From: Brachybacterium paraconglomeratum
GTDB lineage: Bacteria; Actinomycetota; Actinomycetes; Actinomycetales; Dermabacteraceae
Assembly (NCBI RefSeq): GCF_003994255.1
Contig: NZ_ML133860.1
Location: forward strand, 62,001 to 126,000
Direction of reading: 5' to 3'
Length of the DNA: 64,000 nucleotides
Shown here: one piece after another, positions 1 through 9,046 of the stretch
How the letters are laid out: every line of letters begins with the position of its first letter
How positions within the stretch are numbered: position 1 is the stretch's first letter
Translations under genes and position numbers: made by a program
Notes under the pieces: generated by a model
Told to the model about the DNA's origin: nothing
Database searches by the model: none
The model's input: only the letters and a program-made list of their open reading frames with translations

Positions 1-230
1 GACGAGGGAGGAGCCGTCACGGGCGGCGCCGTCGCCGCCTCGGAGGTCTCCGGGCCCGGCCCGGGGGCGTCGGGGGCCTCGGCGCGTGCCGAGCTGGTGG
101 AGGCGAAGTGCTCCGCCCAGCTGGGGTCGACGCTCGAGGGGTCCTCCCGCCACTGCTCGCGGAGCGCGTCCACGAGCCACTGATTGGGGCCGAACTCCGC
201 GGAATCGGAGTCCTGTGTCTGCTGTGACAC
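1..230 (-). CDS. kgd: 2-oxoglutarate decarboxylase/dehydrogenase E1 (Kgd), N-terminal fragment
   Basis: Only the first ~76 codons are in the window; the gene runs off the left edge. Read on the minus strand from a GTG at 230, the protein begins with VSQQTQDSDSAEFGPNQW and continues with a WLVDALREQW / DPSSVDPSWAEHF stretch. This is the conserved E1 N-terminus (FGxNxWLVdExYxxyxxDPxSVDxxWxxxF) that recruits the E1 to the E2 of the oxoglutarate dehydrogenase complex in the TCA cycle. After it the sequence turns Ala/Pro-rich, like the linker of actinobacterial multifunctional Kgd proteins. The spacing of a GAAGG to this GTG is long (about 15 bases), so the exact start is uncertain; no other in-frame start lies just upstream. 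It follows the histidine kinase gene on the same strand with a 123-base gap. Confidence 0.75.
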   Translation of the reverse strand, partial: MSQQTQDSDSAEFGPNQWLVDALREQWREDPSSVDPSWAEHFASTSSARAEAPDAPGPGPETSEAATAPPVTAPPS

Positions 231-353
231 TCTGAGATCGCCAGCCTTCTCACAATCGAGAGATACGGATGGCTCCAGCGTAACGGCCCGCGGGTCCCGG
301 TGCGCGCCGCGGCGCAGGTCGCGCGCGGCACGGGACGCCGGTGGTGGGGGACA

Positions 354-1459
354 TCACGCCACCGGGCCGTGATCGGGGATCACGACCCGGATCAGGGAGG
401 ACCGACCCTCCTGCGCTCCGGTGCTGCGGGGGTCGTCGAGCACCTCGATCGTGCCTCCGTGCAGGCCCACCGCCCAGCGCGCGATCGCCAGGCCCAGGCC
501 CGTCCCGCCGGAGGAGTCCGCGGCCCCGCCGCGCTGGAAGCGCTCGAAGACCCGGTCGCGGTCCTCGCGCGCGATGCCGGGGCCCTCGTCGTCGACGTCG
601 ATCCGCACCCCGTCGTCCTCCCCGGTGCGGGAGGCGCTGATGCGGATGCGTCCGCCGGCGGGGGAGTGGCGGGCGGCGTTCTCCAGCAGGTTGTGGATCA
701 CCTGGTGGAGCCGGGCGGCGTCGGCCGCGACGGAGAGGTCCGGCGGGTCGACGTCGACGATCCAGCGCACGTCCCGCCCTCCGGCGGCGAGGGCGGCGGC
801 GTCGACGACCTCGTGGAGGAAGGGGGTCAGCTCGACCTCCTCGAGGTCGAGGTGGATCACTCCGGCGTCCAGCCGCGAGAGGTCCAGGAGGTGGTCGACG
901 AGCTGGGAGAGCCGCTCGGTCTCGGTCAGGGCCACCTCGAGCGCGGCGGGATCGGGCTCGGTGACGCCGTCGACGAGGTTCTCCAGCTGGGCGCGCAGTC
1001 CCGCGACGGGCGTGCGCAGCTCGTGGGAGACGTTCGCGACGAGGTCCCGGCGCGTGCGGTCGGTCTGCTCGAGCTCGGCGGCCATGACGGAGAAGGCCTC
1101 GGCCAGCTGCCCCACCTCGTCGCGGCTCGTGGCGCGCACCGGTCCGCTGTAGTCCCCGCGCGCCATCGCCTGGGCGGCCGCGGTCATCTGCCGCAGCGGG
1201 GAGGTCATGCCCCGGGCGAGCAGCTGGGTGGAGACCAGTGCGGCGATCACGACCAGCGGCAGGGACAGCAGCGGCTCGATCCCGGCGCGGATGCTCACCT
1301 GCGTCAGCAGCGCCGCGACGGTCACGCTCACGCCCACCAGGATCCCGAGCTTGACCTTGAAGGAGCGGAAGCGGTCAAGCGGGCGCACGTCCAGCCGCTC
1401 GGGGACCCGGCGGCGGGCGTGCGGGGCAGGGGCCTCCCCGCCTCCGGAGCGGGGCCCGA

Positions 1460-1463
<4 letters not shown>
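354..1463 (-). CDS. Sensor histidine kinase of OmpR-type two-component system
   Basis: A 369-residue membrane kinase that autophosphorylates on a His and passes the phosphate to the partner regulator encoded just upstream. Two hydrophobic helices (about residues 37-57 and 64-84) are separated by only a short loop, so there is essentially no extracellular sensor domain. A HAMP segment follows (about 85-135), then the H-box SHELRTP with His147, N-box NLLENAARHS (Asn262), G1 box DEGPGIA (292-298) and G2 box GGTGLGLAI (319-327). The start is a GTG whose last two bases sit in the stop codon of the response regulator gene (GTGA overlap), so translation is coupled. The lack of a sensory loop suggests an intramembrane-sensing kinase or one tuned by a partner protein; the signal is not evident. 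Confidence 0.93.
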
Positions 1464-2281
<818 letters not shown>

Positions 2282-2288
2282 GGGGGTC

Positions 2289-2294
2289 ACTCTA
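2289..2294 (-). promoter_or_regulatory. -10 box of response regulator, leaderless start
   Basis: On the minus strand TAGAGT is followed by seven bases (GACCCCC) and the ATG of the response regulator. No ribosome binding site fits between. A clear -35 box is not seen. Confidence 0.5.
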
Positions 2295-2679
2295 GACGGC
2301 GTGCCTCGGACGATCGCGGAGGCGGAGGGTGCCCCACGACTCCTGCACAGAACTCCCACGGCGCCTGCCGGAGCGCTCCCCAGCAGGGGTGCGCGGGACC
2401 CCGCGGAGTCCGCATCGCGGGCCTGGAACGGCCCGCAGCAGTGACGCGCACCCCTCCCGGGTGGCGCTCCCGTCAAGATCTCCCCACCTTTCAGCCGACA
2501 TGGCAAAAACTTGGCAATGACCCGGTCGCCGAGCTCGCTCAACGCGCTGACCTGCACATAGGTTGGTCGACGTTGTTCAGCGACGCGTACTTCCCCGTCC
2601 GGCGTCGCGCACGGGACAGCTGCCGTGCCCGAACGGATACACGGACGAGACTCGCAGTCGAAACGGAAGAGGATCTCAG
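2295..2679. other. Divergent intergenic region with nested inverted repeats
   Basis: About 385 bases without a credible gene separate the response regulator from the M23 peptidase. An 11-base perfect inverted repeat (2385-2395 with 2445-2455) encloses a second hairpin (2417-2423 with 2430-2436, six-base loop TGGAAC). Downstream, from about 2480 to 2580, the DNA is noticeably richer in A and T than its surroundings and holds two TGGCAA elements (2502-2507 and 2512-2517). This stretch is the most likely site of the peptidase promoter. I could not match a known riboswitch. Confidence 0.45.
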
Positions 2680-3612
2680 GTGGCGAATCATCGCGCTGAT
2701 GGACGCGCCGCGGTGCGCAAGCACCGTACGGTCGGAGGAACGCACCGCGACCACGCCCTGCCCGCGGGCGCCGTGAAGGCAGGCGTCCTCGGCGTCCTCG
2801 CCACCGCCACCATCGCCGCTCCTCTCGCCGCCGCCGCCGCGGGCGTCGACGAGGCCGCCCCGGCCGAGCCGATCGCCCAGGCCCCCGCCGCCGCACCGCA
2901 GGCCGCCGCCGCGATCGCCCCCGTGGCCCTGCCCGGCGCGACCGACGCCGCGGCTGCGACCACCGAGGCGGCCGTCGAGGAGCGCGCCGTCGAGGGCGGC
3001 GCCGCGAGCCGCTCCGAGGAGCGCACCGCCCCCGCCGCCGCGGAGGACCCCGCCGACGACGAGGCCGAGAGCACCGGCATCGAGGTCTCCGTGCCCGAGC
3101 CCGAGCCCGTCGTGACCGAGGCCGCCGCAGGTGCGGAGGGCGCCGACGGCACCGCCTCCGCCGACGGCACCGACTCCGTCGAGGGCTCCGACTCCGCTGA
3201 GGGCGAGGCCGTCGTCGGCGGCGACTCCGGCTACATCCGCCCCTCCTCCGGCGCCATCACCTCCGGCTACGGCGGCCGCATCCACCCCGTGCTCGGCTAC
3301 TACAAGGGCCACGACGGCGTCGACTTCGGCGCCGCCTGCGGCGCCCCGGTCAAGGCCGCCAAGTCCGGCACCGTCGTCGCCGTCGAGTACCACCACGCCT
3401 CCGGCAACCGCGTGAAGATCGACCACGGCAACGGGGTCGTCACCGGCTACTACCACCTCCAGGGCTTCAACACCTCGGTCGGCGCGACCGTCGCCCAGGG
3501 CGACACCATCGGCTACGTCGGCTCGACCGGCCGCTCCACCGGCTGCCACCTCCACTTCGCGAAGATGGACGAGGCGGGCAACTACTCCGACCCGATGTCT
3601 CTGCTGCGGTGA
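2680..3612 (+). CDS. Secreted M23-family peptidoglycan endopeptidase
   Basis: A 310-residue exported protein. The GTG start at 2680 was chosen because GGAAGAGG lies eight bases upstream and it leaves a basic N-terminus followed by a hydrophobic signal segment (about residues 29-52, ending in an Ala run). Residues about 55-183 are Ala/Glu/Pro/Ser-rich and probably disordered, spanning the wall. Residues 185-310 form a LytM/M23 domain: the HxxxD pair is His211 and Asp215 in GHDGVDFG and the HxH motif is His290 and His292 in CHLHF, giving a complete Zn site. The expected reaction is cleavage of stem-peptide cross-bridges in the wall. The stop codon overlaps the tsaD start by GTGA, so the two are co-transcribed, an odd pairing that may simply reflect compaction. 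Confidence 0.9.
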   Translation: MANHRADGRAAVRKHRTVGGTHRDHALPAGAVKAGVLGVLATATIAAPLAAAAAGVDEAAPAEPIAQAPAAAPQAAAAIAPVALPGATDAAAATTEAAVEERAVEGGAASRSEERTAPAAAEDPADDEAESTGIEVSVPEPEPVVTEAAAGAEGADGTASADGTDSVEGSDSAEGEAVVGGDSGYIRPSSGAITSGYGGRIHPVLGYYKGHDGVDFGAACGAPVKAAKSGTVVAVEYHHASGNRVKIDHGNGVVTGYYHLQGFNTSVGATVAQGDTIGYVGSTGRSTGCHLHFAKMDEAGNYSDPMSLLR

Positions 3613-4667
3613 CCTCCTCCGGCGCGCCCGTCGTCCTCGGGGTCGAGTCCTCCTGCGACGAGACCGGCTTCGGGATCGTCTCGGACGGGATCCTGCTGGG
3701 CCAGGGCCTCGCCTCGAGCGCCTCCCAGCACGCGATGTTCGGCGGCGTCGTCCCCGAGATCGCGGCCCGCGCGCACCTCGACGCGGTCGTCCCGACGCTG
3801 CAGATCGCCCTCGACGACGCGGGCGTGCAGGCGCGGGACATCACCCATGTCGCCGTGACCTCCGGTCCCGGCCTCGCCACCGCCGTCCACGTGGGACTGG
3901 CCGCCGCGAAGTCCATCGCCTGGGCGCTGGACAAGCCCCTGTACGGGGTGCACCACCTCGCCGGCCATGCCGCCGCCGACACCCTCGAGCACGGCCCCCT
4001 GCCCGAGCAGTCCATCGTCCTGATCGTCTCCGGCGGGCACACTTCGATCCTCGCCGTCGGCGACCTCGTGCGCGATCCGATCGAGCACCTCGGCGACACC
4101 CTCGACGACGCAGCGGGGGAGGCCTTCGACAAGGTCTCGCGCCTGCTGGGCCTCGGCTACCCGGGCGGGCCTGCGATCTCCCGCGCCGCGGTCGGCGGCG
4201 ATCCGGCCGCCTTCGCCTTCCCGCGCGCCATGCTGCGGCCCCGGGACGCGCCCTTCACCTTCTCCTTCTCCGGGCTCAAGACCTCCGTGGCCCGCACCGT
4301 GGAGACCCTCGAGCGCGCCGGCGAGCCCGTGCCCGTCGCGGACATCGCCGCCTCCTTCGAGCAGGCCGTCGTCGACGTGCTGGTCACCAAGGCGCTGCGC
4401 GCCGTGCAGGAGCGCGGGCTGGACACCCTCGTCATCGTCGGCGGGGTCGCCGCGAACGCGCGCCTGCGGGCTGTCGCCCAGGAGCGCTGCGACGCCGCCG
4501 GGGTCGAGCTGCGCATCCCGCCGCCGCGGCTGTGCACCGACAACGGCGCGATGATCGCCGCGGTCGGCGACCTGCTGGTGCGCTCCGGCGCCGAGCCCAG
4601 CGGCCTCTCCATCGCCGCGGACCCCTCCGCCGTGCTCCACGGGGCCCAGCTCCCGCTGCTGCGGTGA
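3609..4667 (+). CDS. tsaD: tRNA N6-adenosine threonylcarbamoyltransferase TsaD
   Basis: This 352-residue protein transfers the threonylcarbamoyl group from TC-AMP to A37 of ANN-decoding tRNAs (t6A). It shows the ASKHA-fold phosphate loop [12 protein letters not shown] (11-22), the Fe/Zn-binding HHLAGH motif (His116 and His120) and the nucleotide-binding VSGGHTSI segment, all in normal positions and at normal family length. The GTG start overlaps the stop of the M23 gene. The usual partners tsaB, tsaE and rimI are not adjacent, but the TC-AMP synthase Sua5 is encoded in this same window at 20814. Downstream is a tRNA gene with its own promoter. Confidence 0.96.
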   Translation: MTSSGAPVVLGVESSCDETGFGIVSDGILLGQGLASSASQHAMFGGVVPEIAARAHLDAVVPTLQIALDDAGVQARDITHVAVTSGPGLATAVHVGLAAAKSIAWALDKPLYGVHHLAGHAAADTLEHGPLPEQSIVLIVSGGHTSILAVGDLVRDPIEHLGDTLDDAAGEAFDKVSRLLGLGYPGGPAISRAAVGGDPAAFAFPRAMLRPRDAPFTFSFSGLKTSVARTVETLERAGEPVPVADIAASFEQAVVDVLVTKALRAVQERGLDTLVIVGGVAANARLRAVAQERCDAAGVELRIPPPRLCTDNGAMIAAVGDLLVRSGAEPSGLSIAADPSAVLHGAQLPLLR

Positions 4668-4726
4668 GGTCCCTCTCACACCCTCGGTCGCTCGCGCCGC
4701 CGGCGTGCTCGATCGCCCCCAGGTGT

Positions 4727-4735
4727 TGCTAGACT
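4727..4735 (+). promoter_or_regulatory. Extended -10 promoter of tRNA-Arg
   Basis: TGCTAGACT combines a TGN extension with a TAGACT -10 hexamer. It ends ten bases before the tRNA, so transcription would start within a few bases of the mature 5' end. No good -35 is apparent. Confidence 0.55.
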
Positions 4736-4745
4736 CCTGGAGTCC

Positions 4746-4818
4746 GCCCGCGTAGCTCAGTGGATAGAGCGTCTGCCTCCGGAGCAGAAGGTCGTAGGTT
4801 CGAATCCTGTCGCGGGCA
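4746..4818 (+). tRNA. tRNA-Arg (anticodon CCG)
   Basis: A 73-base cloverleaf. The acceptor strand GCCCGCG (4746-4752) pairs with CGCGGGC (4811-4817), followed by discriminator A. The D-arm has AGCTCAGTGGATAGAGC, the anticodon stem TCTGC/GCAGA encloses the loop CTCCGGA giving anticodon CCG (codon CGG), and the T-arm has GTTCGAATC. CCA is not encoded. A strong hairpin follows eight bases downstream. Confidence 0.96.
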
Positions 4819-4826
4819 CCGAGTTC

Positions 4827-4858
4827 CGAGCCGCGTCCCCGATCGGGGACGCGGCTCG
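4827..4858. terminator. Hairpin terminator between tRNA-Arg and otsAB
   Basis: A perfect 14-bp stem with a four-base GATC loop lies between the convergent tRNA and trehalose genes. There is no U-tract, as is usual in high-GC actinobacteria, and it could serve both strands. Confidence 0.7.
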
Positions 4859-4873
4859 AGTCGTCCCGGGGGC

Positions 4874-7150
4874 TCAGCCCTGCTCGCCGCGCAGCTTCCG
4901 CAGGCGCTGCAGCACCTCGCGCGCCGCGACGGTGTCCGCGATGCGCAGGGCCGCCGCGGTGTCGCCGCCGCCCACCTTCAGCGTGACGTCCTGCTCCTCG
5001 GCCTCGGCGAAGACGGACTCGTCGGTCACGTCGTCGCCGAGGTAGAGCCAGGCGTCGGAGGCGCTGGCCCGGGCGAGCGCGTCGACGGCGACGCCCTTGG
5101 ACGTGTGCACCACCGAGAACTCGACGACCTCCTTGCCGGGGGTGACGGTCACGTCCGGCAGGGTGGTGGCGTACTCGAGCGCGGACTCCGTGGCGTTGAT
5201 GCCGCCTCGGCCCCGGGCGCTGCGGGTGTGCAGCACCGCGGCGGTGGGCTTGGTCTCCACCTCGGTGCCCGGATGCGCTCGTGCGATGCGGCGCAGAGTC
5301 GCCGTGATCGTCGCGAGCAGCTCCTCCTTCTCCGGTGTCATCGACAGCGCGGAGCGGTCCAGCACCTCGGCCTGCATCCACGGCGGCAGCGCACCGACCT
5401 CCGCGCCGTGCGAGCCGACGAGCACCACCGAGCTCGGCATCTGCGTGTGCCGGTCCAGATCCTCCAGTGCGCGGCCGGAGACGAGCGCCACCGCGACGCC
5501 GGGCATCTCGGCCAGGTCCCGCAGCGCGCCGAGCGCCTCGGCATCGGGCTGGACCGCATCGCGGTCCTCGACGATCGGGGCGAGCACACCGTCGAAGTCC
5601 GAGGCGATCAGCAGACGCGGAACGTCGGCGAAGGCGCGCAGCGCCTCGTCGATCTCCTCGGGCGCGCTGGGCTCGTCGCCGCGCAGCCTCACCACGGGCA
5701 CCGCGGCCTGCGCTTCGCGCCCGGCGTGCTCGAGGTGCTCGAGGAAGTCGTGCGCCCAGGACTGCACGTCGTTCTCCATCACCTGATGGCGCAGGGAGCG
5801 CATCGCCTCCTCCTGCTCCTCCTCGGGCATCGCCAGGGCGCGCAGGATCGCGGACTTCAGCTCGTCGATGTCGTGGGGGTTCACCAGGACCGCCGCGCGC
5901 AGCTCGTCCGCGGCGCCGGCGAACTCGCTCAGCACCAGCACGCCCTGCAGGTCCGGACGGGAGGCGACGTACTCCTTGGCGACGAGGTTCATGCCGTCCC
6001 GCAGGGCGGTGACGAGCACCACGTCGGCGGCCATGAACAGCGCGGTCATCTCGCGGCGATCGAAGGAGTGGTGCTGGTAGGACACGGCCGGTCGGCCCAG
6101 CGGTGCGTGCTCGCCGTTGATGCGGCCGACGGTCAGCTCGACCTCGTCCCGCAGCTGCCGGTAGGCCTCCACCCGCTCCCGCGACGGCGTCGCGACCTGG
6201 ATCATCACCGTGTCGTGGGGATCGATCAGACCGTCGTCCAGCAGCTCCCCCCAGGCCTTGAGCCGGTGGCGGATGCCCTTGGTGTAGTCGAGCCGGTCCA
6301 CCCCGAGCACCACCTTCGCCGGGTCGCCCAGGTCGTGGCGCAGGGCCCGCGCACGCTCGCGGATCTCCTCGTCCTCGGTGAGCGCGGAGACGGCGGAGGA
6401 GTCGATCGAGATCGGGAAGGTGCGCACCTCGACCTCCCGCATCGGGGCGGCGCCGACGCCCGGCACCGAGATCGTCAACCCGTCCACGTGGTAGCCCAGC
6501 AGCTTCCGCACCGCGGCGACGAAGTTCAGCGAGTCGCTCTCGCGCTGGAAGCCGATCAGGTCCGCGCCGAGCAGCCCGCGCAGGATCGAGTTGCGCTTGG
6601 GCAGCTGGGAGAACAGCTCGACGGAGGGGAAGGGGATGTGGTTGAAGAAGCCGATCCGCGCGTCGGAGCGCTTCTCCCGGATCATCCGGGGCACGAGCTG
6701 CAGCTGGTAGTCGTGCACCCAGATCGTGCCGCCGGGGGCGGCGACGGGTGCGGCGGAGTCGGCGAAGCGGCGGTTCGTCGCGAGATAGGAGTCCCACCAG
6801 CCGCGGTGGAACTCGGGATCGACGATCACGTCGTGGTAGAGCGGCCACAGGGTCGCGTTGGAGTAGCCCTCGTAGTAGCGCTCCACGTCCTCCTGCTCGA
6901 GCCGCACCGGGTACAGGCTCATCCCGTCGGCCTCGAAGGGGGCGGGCGGCTCGCCCGGCGATCCTGCCCAGCCCACCCAGGCGCCGGAGTCCACCGTGCG
7001 CATCACCGACTCCATCGCGGTGACCAGGCCGCCGGGGCTGGTGACCCATTCGGTGGCCCCGTCGGGGAGGGTGCGGGAGTCGACGGGCAGGCGATTGGCG
7101 ACGACGACCAGCTCGTGCGAGCGGTCCTTGGGGGTGGGGGTGGTGGGCAC
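4874..7150 (-). CDS. otsAB: Bifunctional trehalose-6-phosphate synthase/phosphatase (OtsA-OtsB fusion)
   Basis: A 758-residue cytoplasmic enzyme that would make trehalose from UDP-glucose (or another NDP-glucose) and glucose-6-phosphate in two linked steps. The N-terminal GT20 domain (about 1-475) has VVVANRLPV, the WVHDYQLQLVP loop, the sugar/phosphate-binding GVDRLDYTKGI and the acceptor-side DGMNLVAKEY. After a short linker, the C-terminal HAD phosphatase (about 510-758) starts with the nucleophile motif DFDGVLAP, has LVSGR, and ends with YLGDDVTDESVF. The GTG start was chosen because GAAGGAG sits five bases upstream; it gives VPTTPTPKDRSHELVVVANR. Many bacteria keep otsA and otsB separate, so the fusion is of some note. 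The gene stands alone, divergent from lysA. Confidence 0.94.
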   Translation of the reverse strand: MPTTPTPKDRSHELVVVANRLPVDSRTLPDGATEWVTSPGGLVTAMESVMRTVDSGAWVGWAGSPGEPPAPFEADGMSLYPVRLEQEDVERYYEGYSNATLWPLYHDVIVDPEFHRGWWDSYLATNRRFADSAAPVAAPGGTIWVHDYQLQLVPRMIREKRSDARIGFFNHIPFPSVELFSQLPKRNSILRGLLGADLIGFQRESDSLNFVAAVRKLLGYHVDGLTISVPGVGAAPMREVEVRTFPISIDSSAVSALTEDEEIRERARALRHDLGDPAKVVLGVDRLDYTKGIRHRLKAWGELLDDGLIDPHDTVMIQVATPSRERVEAYRQLRDEVELTVGRINGEHAPLGRPAVSYQHHSFDRREMTALFMAADVVLVTALRDGMNLVAKEYVASRPDLQGVLVLSEFAGAADELRAAVLVNPHDIDELKSAILRALAMPEEEQEEAMRSLRHQVMENDVQSWAHDFLEHLEHAGREAQAAVPVVRLRGDEPSAPEEIDEALRAFADVPRLLIASDFDGVLAPIVEDRDAVQPDAEALGALRDLAEMPGVAVALVSGRALEDLDRHTQMPSSVVLVGSHGAEVGALPPWMQAEVLDRSALSMTPEKEELLATITATLRRIARAHPGTEVETKPTAAVLHTRSARGRGGINATESALEYATTLPDVTVTPGKEVVEFSVVHTSKGVAVDALARASASDAWLYLGDDVTDESVFAEAEEQDVTLKVGGGDTAAALRIADTVAAREVLQRLRKLRGEQG

Positions 7151-7242
7151 CGGTACTCCTTCACGGGTCGAGCACTGAGGCGGCGGAGCGTCGCGTCGGG
7201 CTCTCATGAACGGGCCCCCGCGGCACCCGCGCCGATGCTGCG

Positions 7243-7251
7243 AGCCTATCA
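7243..7251 (-). promoter_or_regulatory. Extended -10 promoter of otsAB
   Basis: On the minus strand TGATAGGCT provides a TGN extension plus TAGGCT -10 box about 90 bases before the otsAB start. The 7151-7482 interval between the divergent otsAB and lysA genes holds this promoter, the lysA promoter and no visible gene. Confidence 0.5.
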
Positions 7252-7415
7252 AGTGCGATCGCTCACGCGCCGTCCGCCCCGGACTGTGCACTGGGTCCTC
7301 ACCAGGCCCTTCATGCGCCCGCGACCAGTGCGGACGACGTCCGACCGAACGGTGGGCGGGCCGGCGCGAGCTGTTCGCGGTGCGGACCCGCGCCCGCTCG
7401 AGCGGGCCGGGCTCG

Positions 7416-7421
7416 TACGAT
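7416..7421 (+). promoter_or_regulatory. -10 box of lysA
   Basis: TACGAT fits a -10 hexamer about 60 bases upstream of lysA. It is followed by a GC-rich leader and the lysA Shine-Dalgarno AGGAG at 7473. No convincing -35. Confidence 0.4.
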
Positions 7422-7482
7422 TCCGGGGCGCCGACGGCGCGGCCCGCCCGTGCGGCGGGCTCGAGCGAGACCAGGAGCCCCC

Positions 7483-8895
7483 ATGCGCGCCCACGAAGCC
7501 GGTGCCCTCCACGGCAACGACGCGGCCCCCACGTGGCTGCCCTACCCCAGCGACGTCAACACCCTGATCGACGGCCTGTGGTCCCGCACCACCCGCCGCA
7601 CCGAGGACGGCGCGGTCGAGGTGGGCGGGGTGAGCGTCGCCCGGATCGCCGAGGAGGTCGGCACCCCCGCCTTCGTGCTCGACGAGGACGACTTCCGTCA
7701 CCGGGCGCGCGCCTTCCGCGACGCATTCGCCGAGGCCTTCCGCCCCCTTGCCGGGGCCGACGTCTACTACGCGGGCAAGGCCTTCCTGTGCGGCGCCGTC
7801 GCCCGCTGGGTCGAGGAGGACGGCCTGGGCCTGGACGTGTGCACCGGCGGCGAGCTCGCCGTCGCCCTGCGCGCCGGCTTCCCCGGCGAGCGGATCGCCC
7901 TGCACGGCAACAACAAGTCCCTCGCCGAGATCCGCCGCGCCCTCGAGGCGGGCGTGGGCCGGATCGTCGTGGACTCCCTGGACGAGATCGACCTGGTCGA
8001 CGCGGTCGCCGCCGAGCTCGGCCTGCGCGCCGCCGTGATGCTGCGGGTGACCACGGGCGTGGAGGCGCACACCCACGAGTTCATCGCCACCGCCCACGAG
8101 GACCAGAAGTTCGGGCTCTCCCTCACCGGCGGCACGGCCTTCGAGGCCGTGCGCCGGGTCCTGGCCGCCGAGCACCTCGACCTCGTCGGCCTGCACTCCC
8201 ACATCGGCTCCCAGATCTTCGACACGGGCGGCTTCGAGGTCGCGGCCCGGCGCGTGCTGGACCTGGTCGCGCAGGTGCGCGACGAGCTCGACCACACGAT
8301 CACCCAGCTCGACCTGGGCGGCGGCTTCGGCGTCATGTACAACACCCAGCACACGCCCTCGACCCCGGAGGCCCTCGCCAGCGGGATCGCGGGGATCGTG
8401 GAGAAGCAGTGCCACGAGCTCGAGCTCGAGGTCCCCCACATCTCCTTCGAGCCCGGCCGCGCGATCGCCGGCCCCTCCACCCAGACGCTCTACACCGTCG
8501 GCACCGTCAAGGACGTGCGCCTGGGCGGCCCCCACCACCGCGTCTACGTCTCCGTCGACGGCGGCATGAGCGACAACGTCCGCACCGCCCTGTACGACGC
8601 GGACTACTCCTGCCTGCTCTCCGGCCGCGTCTCCGAGGAGCAGCCCGAGGTGGTGCGCGTGGTCGGAAAGCACTGCGAGAGCGGCGACATCGTGGTCAAG
8701 GACGAGTACCTCCCCGCCGACGTGCGCCGCGGCGACCTGGTCTCCGTCCCGGTCACCGGCGCGTACTGCTACTCGCTCGCCTCGAACTACAACCACGTCC
8801 CGCGCCCGCCCGTGATCGCGGTGAAGGACGGGGAGATCCGCACCCTGATCCGTCGCGAGACGGAGGAGGACCTGCTCGGCCTCGATGTCGGCTGA
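7483..8895 (+). CDS. lysA: Diaminopimelate decarboxylase LysA
   Basis: A PLP enzyme of 470 residues that converts meso-diaminopimelate to L-lysine, the last step of lysine synthesis. The PLP lysine is Lys99 in YYAGKAF, with HSHIGSQI, the glycine-rich GGGFGVMY phosphate-binding loop, EPGRAIAGP and the C-terminal YCYSLASNYN motif all visible. The ATG at 7483 is chosen for AGGAG five bases upstream. In many actinobacteria argS precedes lysA; here argS is absent and a tRNA-Arg gene lies a little further upstream instead. hom follows in the same direction but has its own candidate promoter. Confidence 0.96.
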   Translation: MRAHEAGALHGNDAAPTWLPYPSDVNTLIDGLWSRTTRRTEDGAVEVGGVSVARIAEEVGTPAFVLDEDDFRHRARAFRDAFAEAFRPLAGADVYYAGKAFLCGAVARWVEEDGLGLDVCTGGELAVALRAGFPGERIALHGNNKSLAEIRRALEAGVGRIVVDSLDEIDLVDAVAAELGLRAAVMLRVTTGVEAHTHEFIATAHEDQKFGLSLTGGTAFEAVRRVLAAEHLDLVGLHSHIGSQIFDTGGFEVAARRVLDLVAQVRDELDHTITQLDLGGGFGVMYNTQHTPSTPEALASGIAGIVEKQCHELELEVPHISFEPGRAIAGPSTQTLYTVGTVKDVRLGGPHHRVYVSVDGGMSDNVRTALYDADYSCLLSGRVSEEQPEVVRVVGKHCESGDIVVKDEYLPADVRRGDLVSVPVTGAYCYSLASNYNHVPRPPVIAVKDGEIRTLIRRETEEDLLGLDVG

Positions 8896-8945
8896 GCCCG
8901 CCCCTCCCGCGAACCGCCCGCCCGGCCGGCCCGCCGTGACCAGGA

Positions 8946-8975
8946 CGCCCGCGTTCATACGCGGTCACGCGGGCG
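8946..8975. terminator. Inverted repeat after lysA
   Basis: CGCCCGCG and CGCGGGCG form an 8-bp stem around a 14-base loop just after lysA and before the hom promoter. A weak terminator or attenuator is possible. Confidence 0.35.
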
Positions 8976-8988
8976 CGGCCACCTCGGC

Positions 8989-8994
8989 TACAGT
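8989..8994 (+). promoter_or_regulatory. -10 box of hom
   Basis: TACAGT about 50 bases upstream of hom is a plausible -10 hexamer. It would start the hom-thrC-thrB transcript. Confidence 0.45.
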
Positions 8995-9046
8995 GCACAC
9001 GCCCGCCCCTCCCGCCCGTCGGCCCCTGTGGAAGGACCCTTCGCAG

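Noticed and set aside
2282..2679. ydaO-type c-di-AMP riboswitch upstream of the M23 peptidase
   Set aside because: The expected conserved core could not be found by eye; only generic inverted repeats are present.
3582..7049. Very long open frames opposite the real genes (for example opposite tsaD and otsAB, lysA, the glg genes and ligA)
   Set aside because: They consist of Arg/Ala/Gly/Pro or Val/His/Asp/Gly-rich nonsense and arise because stop codons are rare in high-GC DNA; the opposite strand carries recognisable enzymes.
8896..9046. Attenuator or leader peptide before hom
   Set aside because: No run of Thr, Ile or Met codons and no alternative hairpin pair was found; only a simple 8-bp inverted repeat and a -10 box are present.
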